A stretch of 64,000 bases of DNA from Dickeya dianthicola NCPPB 453. Its GTDB lineage: Bacteria > Pseudomonadota > Gammaproteobacteria > Enterobacterales > Enterobacteriaceae. The position numbers were made by a program, and so were the translations under genes. The notes under the pieces are model-generated. The model saw only the letters and a program-made list of their open reading frames with translations, was not told the DNA's origin and ran no database searches. The stretch spans positions 137,841-201,840 of the forward strand of contig NZ_CM001841.1 of the NCBI RefSeq assembly GCF_000365305.1. The letters are read 5' to 3'. Below are positions 19,432 through 26,836 of the stretch, one piece after another (the stretch's first letter is position 1; every line of letters begins with the position of its first letter).

Positions 19432-20802
19432 TCAGCGTTGGTAGAGCGGCAGCCAGAGCGTGAGCTGCAAACCGCCCAACGGGCTTTCATCGGCTTTGGC
19501 CCAGCCTCGATGCTGGGAAATGGCGGTTTCGACGATCGCCAGACCCAGCCCGGTGCCGCCGGACTCGCGATCGCGGGCTTCATCGGTGCGGTAGAACGGC
19601 CGGAAAATCTGTTCACGATCCTCCGGGCTGACGCCGGGGCCATCGTCGCCAACGACAATGGTAACGCCCTGCGCATCGGCCGAGAACGACACGGCGATGC
19701 GGCTGTGCGAGTAACGCAGCGCATTGCGCACCACGTTTTCCAGCGCACTGTCGAGGGCGGTCGGGTTGCCGAACAACGGCCAGGGGCCCGGAGGGGACAA
19801 GACGTCCAGCGTTTTACCCACCTGCTCGGCTTCAAAGCGGGCGTCATCCAGCACATCGTTCCACAGTTCATCCGCCTGCAGCTCTTCCCGCGACAGCTCA
19901 TACTTGTGCTGGTTGCGCGACAGCACCAGCAGGTCGTTGATCATGGCGTCGAGCCGCTGGGTTTCGGTTTCGATGCGGTTCAGTTCGTTGCCTTCGCCCT
20001 GACGGCGGCGTAATAGCGCGGTCGCCAGTTGCAGGCGGGTCAATGGGGTGCGCAGCTCATGGGAAATGTCGGACAACAGGCGCTGTTGCGCCGTCACCAT
20101 TCGCTCCAGCGCGCTCACCATCTGGTTGAAGCTGGCGCCGGTCGCCCGGAATTCCTGCGGACCGGACTCCAGTTCCGGATGCTGCTTCAGGTTGCCGCGC
20201 GCCACTTCATCGGCGGCGTTCTTCAGCTTGCGCGCCGGTTTCGCCAGGCTCCAGGCCAGCCACAACAACAGCGGTGAGCTGGTGAGCATGGTGATGATCA
20301 GCAGCAACAGCGGGCGGTCGAACAGCAGGTTGATAAAATCGGATTGCGGGCTGCTGGCGGGGCGCAGCATGTACATCAGGTAGCTGTCTTCGCCGTCGCG
20401 CACGGAAAACGGCCCCAGTAATTCCAGCCGGCCGTATTTTTTCTTCTGCGGGAAATCGGCGCTGTCGGACTGGCCGATGAAGTTGCGCACCATCTGCATT
20501 TCATTGCGCTGGGCGCCAATCACGCGCCCTTCGCTGGTGACCAGCAGCAGGCGTTGGCCGGGCGGCGCCCATTTTTCGATCACGCGAAACAGACGTCGCC
20601 ACCATAATAAATCGTTGGCCGGATCGCTCGCCAGCTCGGCCTCAATGTGCTGTTCCAGCATCAGCCCCTGCCGTTGCTCGTTTTCCAGTAGGGGAGTGAG
20701 TTGCCGGGAGTCCAGCTTGGGCAACATCAGCACCAGCATCAGCACCAGGGCCAGCGTCAGCCAGAAAATAGCGAAGATCCGGGCGGTAAGACTGTTGATC
20801 AT
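19432..20802 (-). CDS. cpxA: Envelope stress sensor histidine kinase CpxA
   Basis: 456 residues: membrane helix 1 (about 8-28), a periplasmic sensor (29-163), membrane helix 2 (164-184), HAMP, the dimerisation domain with phospho-acceptor His248 in SHELRTPLTR, and an ATPase domain with N box NALRYSHS and G boxes GDDGPGV and GGTGLGL. It phosphorylates CpxR upon misfolded envelope proteins; CpxP restrains it. Starts 16 bp after cpxR in the same operon. Confidence 0.97.
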   Translation of the reverse strand: MINSLTARIFAIFWLTLALVLMLVLMLPKLDSRQLTPLLENEQRQGLMLEQHIEAELASDPANDLLWWRRLFRVIEKWAPPGQRLLLVTSEGRVIGAQRNEMQMVRNFIGQSDSADFPQKKKYGRLELLGPFSVRDGEDSYLMYMLRPASSPQSDFINLLFDRPLLLLIITMLTSSPLLLWLAWSLAKPARKLKNAADEVARGNLKQHPELESGPQEFRATGASFNQMVSALERMVTAQQRLLSDISHELRTPLTRLQLATALLRRRQGEGNELNRIETETQRLDAMINDLLVLSRNQHKYELSREELQADELWNDVLDDARFEAEQVGKTLDVLSPPGPWPLFGNPTALDSALENVVRNALRYSHSRIAVSFSADAQGVTIVVGDDGPGVSPEDREQIFRPFYRTDEARDRESGGTGLGLAIVETAISQHRGWAKADESPLGGLQLTLWLPLYQR

Positions 20803-20818
20803 ACAATGGCAACCCGAA

Positions 20819-21517
20819 TCATGCGGTGGAAACCATCAGATAGCCTCTGCCGCGCAAGGTTTTAAACCAGGGCAGCCCATCCTTTCGCTCAGGCAATTTG
20901 CGCCGCAGGTTGGAGATATGCATGTCGATGGCGCGATCGAACGGCGTGAGGCGCTTGCCCAGCACTTCCTGGCTGAGGTGTTCGCGCGACACCACCTGAC
21001 CCAGGCGCTGCGCCAGCAGGTAGAGCAGCGTGAATTCGGTGCCGGTCAGATCCAGCACGTCGTTGTCGAAGCTGGCTTCCTGACGGCCCGGATTAAGCCG
21101 TAGCGCATCCACTTCGATAGTCGGTGCGCTGGCTTCGCCCGCCTGCTGTTGGTCGGTCCAGATGGAGCGGCGCAGAATGGCGCGGATGCGGGCAACCAGC
21201 TCGCGATCATTGAAGGGCTTAGGCAGATAGTCGTCCGCGCCCAACTCCAGGCCGAGCACGCGGTCCAGCTCGCTGCCGCGGGCGGTAAGCATGATCACCG
21301 GCGTCTGGTAGCGCTGACGCACTTCCTTGAGTGTATCGATGCCGTTTTTCTTCGGCATCATGATATCCAGCAATAACAGGTCAACCGAGTCATCCAGCAC
21401 GCTTAACGCCTGTTCGCCGTCATGGGCGACAATGACGTTAAAGCCTTCCATTTCGAGCAATTCCCGCAACAGGGACGTCAGCTCGCGATCGTCATCAACC
21501 AACAGGATTTTATTCAT
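20819..21517 (-). CDS. cpxR: Envelope stress response regulator CpxR
   Basis: 232 residues, OmpR/PhoB type. The receiver domain has acidic residues DDD (8-10), phospho-acceptor Asp51 in LLLLDIMMP, and Lys in YLPKPF; the winged-helix DNA-binding domain occupies about 130-230. It binds GTAAA-N5-GTAAA, and a perfect copy lies at 21572-21586 in the divergent promoter region shared with cpxP. Confidence 0.97.
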   Translation of the reverse strand: MNKILLVDDDRELTSLLRELLEMEGFNVIVAHDGEQALSVLDDSVDLLLLDIMMPKKNGIDTLKEVRQRYQTPVIMLTARGSELDRVLGLELGADDYLPKPFNDRELVARIRAILRRSIWTDQQQAGEASAPTIEVDALRLNPGRQEASFDNDVLDLTGTEFTLLYLLAQRLGQVVSREHLSQEVLGKRLTPFDRAIDMHISNLRRKLPERKDGLPWFKTLRGRGYLMVSTA

Positions 21518-21571
21518 GATTTACCTACCTCCACGGGCAAAATACGTCATAGATCGCCGCTATTCCATGAC

Positions 21572-21586
21572 TTTACGTAGTTTTAC
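21572..21586 (-). promoter_or_regulatory. CpxR box
   Basis: On the minus strand the 15 bases read GTAAAACTACGTAAA, an exact GTAAA-N5-GTAAA site. It lies 55 bp upstream of cpxR and 155 bp upstream of cpxP, so it can serve positive autoregulation of cpxRA and activation of cpxP. Confidence 0.9.
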
Positions 21587-21677
21587 ATCGTCTGACGCAT
21601 GTTTGCAGCAAGGCAATTAGACTAAGTCCATCGATTCGCCAAACAGTACACGTCACACCGTACGCAAACACAAGGCG

Positions 21678-21729
21678 TACGTGAATACAGAACGTGAATA
21701 CAGTACGTGAATACAGTACGTGAATACAG
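21678..21729 (+). repeat. Four 13-bp tandem units in the cpxP leader
   Basis: TACGTGAATACAG is repeated head to tail at 21678, 21691 (first base A), 21704 and 21717. The array ends at the AGAGGAG ribosome site of cpxP and lies between the CpxR box and the start codon, so it is probably in the transcribed 5' leader. Each unit contains a GTG; the GTG at 21720 is in frame with cpxP. Confidence 0.93.
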
Positions 21730-21740
21730 AGGAGTCATTG

Positions 21741-22268
21741 ATGCGGGGCACCATCATCACGTTATCTTTTGCTTCACTGCTGATGTTGGTAACCGGCACC
21801 GTGATGGCGACCGAAAACGATGCCCCCGAATTGGGGAACTGCTATCGCGATGACTCTGCCATGAAACGCGAAGAGAGTCAGCAGGGCATGTTCGACGGTG
21901 TGAAGTTGACGGAACATCAGCGTCAACAAATGCGTGACCTGATGCGGCAAGTCCGCCATGAGCAGCCAGTCTATGACGCGAACGATGTGGAAATGATGCA
22001 TCGGCTGGTGACGGCGGAGAAATTTGACGCTCCGGCGGTGCAGGCGCAGGTCGCCAGAATGGTTCAGGCGCAAATTGCGCGCCAGGTAGAGATAGTCCGG
22101 GTGAGCAACCAGATGTACAACATGCTGACGCCGGAGCAAAAATCGATTCTGAACCAGAAGCATGAACAGGCGATGCAGAGCGTGCGGCAGCAGATGTCGG
22201 CGTCCGAATCAAGTAGCCAGAATTTGGAACTGTCCCGTCAGGGGCAGGATGAGAGTACCGATCAGTGA
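21741..22268 (+). CDS. cpxP: Periplasmic Cpx inhibitor and adaptor CpxP
   Basis: 175 residues from the ATG at 21741, chosen over the in-frame GTG at 21720 because AGAGGAG lies six bases upstream and the protein then begins with a clean signal peptide (MRGTIITLSFASLLMLVTGT). Both LTxxQ motifs of the CpxP/Spy family are present: LTEHQ (about 53) and LTPEQ (about 132). In the periplasm it binds CpxA and delivers misfolded pilus subunits to the protease DegP. Divergent from cpxRA. A 16-bp tandem series follows directly after the stop codon. Confidence 0.93.
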   Translation: MRGTIITLSFASLLMLVTGTVMATENDAPELGNCYRDDSAMKREESQQGMFDGVKLTEHQRQQMRDLMRQVRHEQPVYDANDVEMMHRLVTAEKFDAPAVQAQVARMVQAQIARQVEIVRVSNQMYNMLTPEQKSILNQKHEQAMQSVRQQMSASESSSQNLELSRQGQDESTDQ

Positions 22269-22340
22269 TGGTACTTATCAATGGTAGTACTTATTAATGG
22301 TAGCACCGAGTAATGCGTGTTTTTCCGAGTAGTGAGAGTA
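22266..22340 (+). repeat. Tandem ATGGTA-type units after the cpxP stop
   Basis: GATGGTACTTATCA, ATGGTAGTACTTATTA, ATGGTAGCACCGAGTA and ATGCGTGTTTTTCCGAGTA follow one another, then AGTG-rich short repeats to about 22363. The series begins at the cpxP stop codon and separates it from the CpxQ-like RNA. Confidence 0.7.
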
Positions 22341-22372
22341 GTGCCGAGAGTAGTGTGTAGAGAAGTAACCTG

Positions 22373-22433
22373 TTTTCCTTGCCATAGACACCATCCCTGT
22401 CTTTTCCCCGCCTTGATGGCGGGGTTTTTTTTG
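22373..22433 (+). ncRNA. cpxQ: CpxQ small RNA from the cpxP 3' untranslated region
   Basis: The stretch begins TTTTCCTTGCCATAGACACC, continues ATCCCTGTCTT, and ends in a strong terminator hairpin (CCCCGCC TTGAT GGCGGGG) with eight T. As I recall it, this is the seed-bearing body of the E. coli/Salmonella sRNA CpxQ, which RNase E cuts out of cpxP mRNA and which, with Hfq, represses envelope protein mRNAs. Only the terminator stem differs clearly. The identification rests on remembered sequence; an alignment to cpxQ would settle it. Confidence 0.85.
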
Positions 22434-22461
22434 CCTGTATTCTGTACCGCCTTTTCCCGGC

Positions 22462-22643
22462 GCTGTTGTGCCATTGCTGTGCCAACCCCCATGACGCGCG
22501 TTTTTTCTGGCCCGTCAGCATAATGTCCTTCGCTGCCACAACGGGCTGAAATCGCTTGAGAAAGCGTGTATCGACGGGCGTGGCGGTATTGGTTCCATAC
22601 CCTGCATGGGTCCCTTTTATCGCTAATTCTGATGAGACACGTT
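22462..22643 (+). repeat. Tail-fibre leader, copy A
   Basis: About 180 bp before the tail-fibre start codon align with 26159-26345 before the broken second copy: shared blocks are CTGTTGTGCCAT, GCGTTNTTT, CAGCATAATGT, ACAACGGGC, CATGGGT and CTGATGAGA. Conservation in non-coding sequence points to a duplicated promoter/leader cassette. Confidence 0.7.
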
Positions 22644-23921
22644 ATGAGCACAAAATATATCGCTCTGCTTACCCAGGTTGGGGCAGCCAGGTTGGCGAAT
22701 GCGGTTGCGCTGGGAAAACAGCTGGAAATTACCCAAATGGGAGTGGGCGACGGTGGTGGTACGCTGCCTACGCCGGATACGACACAAACCAAGCTGATTA
22801 ATGAAAAACGGCGCGCGCCGCTCAATTCACTGAGCATCGATCCGGCCAATGCCAATCAGATTATTGCCGAGCAGGTGATCCCGGAAAATGAAGGCGGGTT
22901 CTGGCTACGTGAAATCGGCTTGTATGACGCCGATGACAACCTGGTGGCGGTAGCCAACTGCCCCGAAACCTATAAGCCGCAGTTGCAGGAAGGTTCTGGC
23001 CGCGTGCAGACGGTACGTATGATTTTGGTGGTGAGCCAGGCTGCTGGGGTATCGTTGAAAATCGACCCGGCGGTGGTGCTGGCAAGCCGACAGTATGTGG
23101 ACAACATGGCTTTGGCTAAAGCGAAAAATGGTGCGGATATTGCGGATAAAGCCCGGTTTATAGAGAATTTGGGCGTGAGGAGTTCATTCTCCGGCGTGAT
23201 CGGTATGACACGCAATGCCATGATGAATATTTCCTCCGTTTCTGCCAGCGCTACCTATACTGCCGATGAACTCATTGTTGGGACTGCTCTGGGTGGAAAT
23301 CAATATCGAATAGGCTCGTTCAAGCAAACGATCGATCTGACAAAAAATGGCGTTGGGGGGATGGATACAGGAACCGTTCCTGATGAAGGGTTTGTGGGGG
23401 TTTATGCCATTTATAATCCGGCGACGATGGCATCTGGTCTGCTCGCGGTTAACGCCACTGCCGTTAAATTGCCGGAGATCTATAATGGAGTCAATATGCC
23501 GAATGGATATATCGCATCGGCATTATTGACGGTTGTTCCGGTCAATAAAGGGATGTTTACCCTATTGTCTGTTCGAGGGCGAGACGTATATACATCACCA
23601 AAGAGAATATATTTTATTTTAACAACCATAGCAGATTTTAATATTCCTATTAGTGCTATTATTCCATTAAATGCTAAATATTTAAGTGGATATGTTCGAC
23701 AAAGTAGCACTGCTTCTGGGTTATTATCGATGACAATTACTGGTAGTGAGAATCTTTTATCTGGACAGCAGATGACAGCCTATATTATGGAAAATGGACT
23801 TATCTCGCAGAATTATTCTGATATTGTAATCGTTAATGATGGCACTATTTCTATTGCCACAAGTAATGCAACGTTAGGAAATGCAACATTTGACGCTTAT
23901 GCTTCTAGATACTCGATATAA
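22644..23921 (+). CDS. Phage tail fibre protein (DUF3751 N-terminal domain), mosaic C terminus
   Basis: 425 residues from the ATG at 22644; the upstream extension to 22566 lies in the duplicated leader. The N-terminal 150 residues (MSTKYIALLTQVGAARLANA, QMGVGDGGG, NEGGFWLREIGLYDADDNLV) are the DUF3751 tail-fibre module that attaches to the baseplate of P2-like phages and tailocins. From about residue 280 the DNA becomes much more AT-rich and the protein lacks recognised motifs, as expected of an exchanged receptor-binding tip. No other phage structural gene is near, so this is an orphan cassette. A tail-fibre assembly chaperone is not visible next to it. Confidence 0.85.
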   Translation: MSTKYIALLTQVGAARLANAVALGKQLEITQMGVGDGGGTLPTPDTTQTKLINEKRRAPLNSLSIDPANANQIIAEQVIPENEGGFWLREIGLYDADDNLVAVANCPETYKPQLQEGSGRVQTVRMILVVSQAAGVSLKIDPAVVLASRQYVDNMALAKAKNGADIADKARFIENLGVRSSFSGVIGMTRNAMMNISSVSASATYTADELIVGTALGGNQYRIGSFKQTIDLTKNGVGGMDTGTVPDEGFVGVYAIYNPATMASGLLAVNATAVKLPEIYNGVNMPNGYIASALLTVVPVNKGMFTLLSVRGRDVYTSPKRIYFILTTIADFNIPISAIIPLNAKYLSGYVRQSSTASGLLSMTITGSENLLSGQQMTAYIMENGLISQNYSDIVIVNDGTISIATSNATLGNATFDAYASRYSI

Positions 23922-23977
23922 TATATGAGCATAACGTTTTTTTATAAAAATCCACTTGATTTTTAAATTTATATATC

Positions 23978-24008
23978 GGTCTCATTAATAACTGAGACCA
24001 TTTTTTTT
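23978..24008 (+). terminator. Terminator of the tail-fibre gene
   Basis: Stem GGTCTCA / TGAGACC around TTAATAAC, then eight T. The loop and stem layout is almost the same as the terminator at 26091-26117, which closes the FkbM gene. Confidence 0.85.
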
Positions 24009-24019
24009 AGAGAATATAC

Positions 24020-24530
24020 CCATGATCTTATCCACGTAAAGTGGATACAGCCCTAAGCGAGGTTCTGGTTTTCAAATTGTTCCGGGTTGAGGCCGCCGCG
24101 AGCACTATGTTGACGCCAGTGGTTATAATCGCACTCGATATAATTAATTTCATCTCTTCCCGACTGGCAATGTGCTCGCCGTGGATACATTCCATTTCAG
24201 CGATGGAAAAAGCTTTCCACGCAGGTATTATCACAACAACATCCTTTGGCACTCATGCTGCAGCGATCGGTATGTACTATCACCTTTTCAGGCCGTTTTT
24301 GTCGCCACAGCGCCATCTCCAGTGCATCGCAGACGAGTTTGTCGCTGTTTGGCTCGCCATGTATAAAGCTGAGACTCATAAAGACTGAGTTCACGAGTTG
24401 TGTTTGCCACACCAATACGTTCGGCAAATATCAGGGTTTCCTAACGAAATTCGGGTGTGTGCTGTTTGCGCGGCTTCTTGCTGGTTGATGCTGATTTTGT
24501 CATGTGAGTCTCCTCTGTTAATGAGTTTAC
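24020..24530 (-). mobile_element. IS3-family insertion sequence remnant with internal deletion
   Basis: On the minus strand, translation from 24499 gives MTKSASTSKKPRKQHTPEFR, a stop, then [20 protein letters not shown]: the N-terminal part of an IS3-family OrfA. After a deletion it continues with OrfB pieces in shifted frames: [44 protein letters not shown], and [20 protein letters not shown]. These are the conserved DDE-transposase end motifs, but the central catalytic part is gone and frames are broken. It cannot move on its own. It lies between the tail-fibre terminator and a palindromic repeat. Confidence 0.85.
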
Positions 24531-24561
24531 TCACTTAGTCGCCTGTCCACTATTGTTGGGT

Positions 24562-24759
24562 TATACCCGTCATACTTCACGTTGCAGGTGTGTTGGCTGT
24601 CCTCCCTCACCCCGGTCACTGACTTGAGTAAGCTCCCGGGGATTACATGAGAGACATCCTGTCTCTCACCGGAGGCCAGCCGTTGGCTGGTCAAATTCGT
24701 TCCCAACGAATTTGTCACTCACTTGCCGCCGTCCTGCAACTCGAATTATTTTGGGTATA
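24562..24759. repeat. Palindromic intergenic repeat, long copy
   Basis: Begins TATACCCGTCATACTTCACG and ends CCTGCAACTCGAATTATTTT followed by GGGTATA, the two ends being inverted. At 198 bp it is longer than the copies at 268 and 2124 because of an internal stretch that includes GGTCACTGACTTGAGTAAGC and smaller palindromes. It separates the IS remnant from the FkbM gene. Confidence 0.8.
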
Positions 24760-24920
24760 GATCAATAAAGCGATTGTTAAGTTAAGGGATACTGCCTAAT
24801 ATGCTTACTCGTGATTATTTTTCTGAACATATCACTTGAAAATTTCTATAGATAAGGATTATGCTCTCTATATAGTTGACTTTATTCTCAAGAAAGCATG
24901 ATGAGTAATTAAGGGAAAAC

Positions 24921-25973
24921 ATGTTAAGAAAGATCAGAGAGTTGATATTCAAAGCAATCGGGTTGAACAGAATACAATCCGATATGAATAAATTACATTC
25001 AGAGCTCCACCAAAATAGTATAGAACTTGGTGAGATTCGGTCATCAATTAATAAATTGACTCATAATATGAGTCAAGTACAACCTCATGATAATGAAGTT
25101 GATCAGATAAAACTGTTTGATCATTTAATTCAAAAAAGGCTTGATGAGAAACTCAATTTCTATTTTCGATGGCGTTTCCCTGTCCAGTTTAGCGATAATG
25201 GACAAACTTTTATTCATACAAATGATGGGCATCGGCTATTTGTTGACGCAAAAGAGCCATTTATAACATTACACTTACTTGAGCATGGTGAATGGGAAAC
25301 CCCTGTACGCAGAGAACTTCGGCGGTTACTTACCCCTACTAGTACATTCATTGATGTTGGTGCCAACATTGGATTGCATACATTGTATGCTACAACACTG
25401 ATTGGTGAATCCGGCCGTATTATTGCGCTAGAACCACATCCAGTTACACGAGAAATTTTGAGAAAAAACCTTGAAATCAACGGCCTTCTGGATCGAGTTA
25501 CGATATCTCCCCTGGCAATTTCAAATGAAGATAACAGCACTGTACTTTTTGAGTACTTTGCTGAACATCCGGCTATGTCCGGACTAAAAATATCAAAAGA
25601 AATACTGGAGAAGTTCAACGGGACAATAGAACGAACCGAAGTGAATACTATTACAATTGATACCTTGGTATCCAATTATAACATCATTCCTGACCTAGTA
25701 AAAATAGATGTGGAAGGCTTTGAATACTCAGTTCTTGAAGGATGTAAAAAAACTATTCAAGACTATCCTCAGGTCCGATTCCTAATGGAATATGAAAAGG
25801 TTATGGCAGAGTCTGTAATGAAACCTGGAATCGGTTCTGAAATTGCCAGCTTTTTCGAATCCAAAGGATTTCATGTGTACCGTGTCGATGAAAATGAATT
25901 GTATCCAATGAGTTACTCTGAATTCTCAAATGACTCACGTGGAGATTATGTTTTCTCTCAATCATGCCTATAA
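24921..25973 (+). CDS. FkbM-family SAM-dependent methyltransferase with coiled-coil N terminus
   Basis: 350 residues, clearly AT-rich compared with the chromosome around it. Residues about 10-55 (SDMNKLHSELHQNSIELGEI) form a predicted coiled coil. The catalytic domain has the SAM motif STFIDVGANIGLHTLYATTL (about 145), the acidic ribose contact in IIALEPHP, and the FkbM signature KIDVEGFEYSVLEGCKK (about 257). FkbM enzymes O-methylate sugars or other hydroxyls, often on surface glycans. It stands in the tail-fibre island with its own AT-rich promoter region and terminator; a role in changing a phage receptor or a surface glycan is a guess from position only. Confidence 0.85.
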   Translation: MLRKIRELIFKAIGLNRIQSDMNKLHSELHQNSIELGEIRSSINKLTHNMSQVQPHDNEVDQIKLFDHLIQKRLDEKLNFYFRWRFPVQFSDNGQTFIHTNDGHRLFVDAKEPFITLHLLEHGEWETPVRRELRRLLTPTSTFIDVGANIGLHTLYATTLIGESGRIIALEPHPVTREILRKNLEINGLLDRVTISPLAISNEDNSTVLFEYFAEHPAMSGLKISKEILEKFNGTIERTEVNTITIDTLVSNYNIIPDLVKIDVEGFEYSVLEGCKKTIQDYPQVRFLMEYEKVMAESVMKPGIGSEIASFFESKGFHVYRVDENELYPMSYSEFSNDSRGDYVFSQSCL

Positions 25974-26041
25974 ATAGCTTATATGGATACATCCCCGATG
26001 TAAGTGCGGACGGGTGTTCATATAGCTATTTAGGATGGACG

Positions 26042-26084
26042 AGGAAAAACGACGGCTTGCAACTTAAACCATGACGAGTATGTG
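26042..26084. repeat. Degenerate arm of the palindromic repeat
   Basis: CTTGCAACTTAAACCATGAC followed by GAGTAT resembles the arm CCTGCAACTTGAAGTATGAC-GGGTAT of the repeats elsewhere in the window. Only this arm is visible. Confidence 0.35.
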
Positions 26085-26090
26085 TTTATT

Positions 26091-26117
26091 GACCTCATTA
26101 ATAAATGAGGTCATTTT
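26091..26117 (+). terminator. Terminator of the FkbM gene
   Basis: Stem GACCTCATT / AATGAGGTC with a tight loop, then ATTTTTT. It matches the tail-fibre terminator at 23978-24008 in layout (TCATTAATAA core) and is followed within about 45 bp by leader copy B. Confidence 0.85.
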
Positions 26118-26158
26118 TTGAAAAATAAAGGATTAATCACTCATCCTGAAATATTTTT

Positions 26159-26345
26159 CCTGTTGTGCCATAAATACCACATCCCTCATATTGCGTTATT
26201 TTACTAAAAAAACAGCATAATGTTGTTAACGATGACAACGGGCATGAATCGTTTGAAAAATAGGGTATTCCATTTTCTTTCATGGGTACCACATCCCGGA
26301 GTCATATGACTTTTCCCTGTACAAATAATCCTGATGAGAGGAATG
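26159..26345 (+). repeat. Tail-fibre leader, copy B
   Basis: Aligns with 22462-22643 (shared CTGTTGTGCCAT, CAGCATAATGT, ACAACGGGC, CATGGGT, CTGATGAGA). It ends at the ATG of the broken second tail-fibre gene, confirming that leader and coding start were duplicated together. Confidence 0.7.
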
Positions 26346-26493
26346 ATGGGCATCAAATATTTTACATTGCTGACCCGTGTCGGTGAGGCCAAACTGGCGG
26401 CAGCGATCTCGACCTGAAAACCACTGGAAATTGATCTGATGGGAGTGGGTGATGGTGTAGTCCCTCCGGTTTTTAGTACCACCGCCAATGAGG
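26346..26493 (+). pseudogene. Stump of a second tail-fibre gene (DUF3751)
   Basis: Translation gives MGIKYFTLLTRVGEAKLAAA, then IST, an in-frame TGA, then KPLEIDLMGVGDGVVPPVF. This aligns residue for residue with the start of the intact tail fibre (MSTKYIALLTQVGAARLANA ... KQLEITQMGVGDGGGTLPTP); the Gly codon of the intact gene corresponds to the stop. After about 50 codons the homology ends at the junction with a NUDIX gene fragment, so both genes were cut by one deletion or insertion event. The right boundary is approximate. Confidence 0.85.
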
Positions 26494-26634
26494 ATCTCCG
26501 CTTTCCACTGCGCCGCCCGGCGTGGCCCAATAACGTTTTCCGGCAAGGGCATCACGAGTATGGTGAAACAGGAATAACAGCACCCGTTGTTCAGGATTGA
26601 GGATCAGCAGGCGTGAGGCAGGTCGGCGTTTCAT
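26494..26634 (-). pseudogene. NUDIX hydrolase, N-terminal fragment only
   Basis: Minus-strand translation from the ATG at 26634 gives MKRRPASRLLILNPEQRVLL, then FLFHHTRDALAGKRYWATPGGAVESGD, a good NUDIX beginning that stops just before the catalytic helix (RELxEExGI), where the tail-fibre stump begins. It cannot be an active hydrolase. Confidence 0.8.
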
Positions 26635-26836
26635 AAGGTTTCCTGGCGTATATCTGGTCGTCAGTATTTTCCCCGTCATCTGAAGTGATGTCCATGCCGG
26701 CAGGCAAAATCCGCATGATGGCGCGGTTGCCGGGGCATGTCGGGCAACTGTCGGGTTGCTGTCCGGTTACTGTCGTGGTGTATTGACGAGGTCTGGCGCA
26801 GGTTGTTAGCGGGGTTTACTTCAACAGGAGTACATC

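Noticed and set aside
22566..22643. Upstream extension of the tail-fibre frame
   Set aside because: The segment belongs to the duplicated non-coding leader; the second copy shows homology of the protein only from the ATG onward.
268..24759. Palindromic repeats considered as a CRISPR array or tRNA-like genes
   Set aside because: Copies are far apart, of unequal length, and consist of inverted arms; no spacers of uniform size and no cas genes.
22434..26836. A complete prophage or tailocin cluster
   Set aside because: Only fibre-type genes are present; no capsid, sheath, tube, baseplate, lysis or integrase gene was found.
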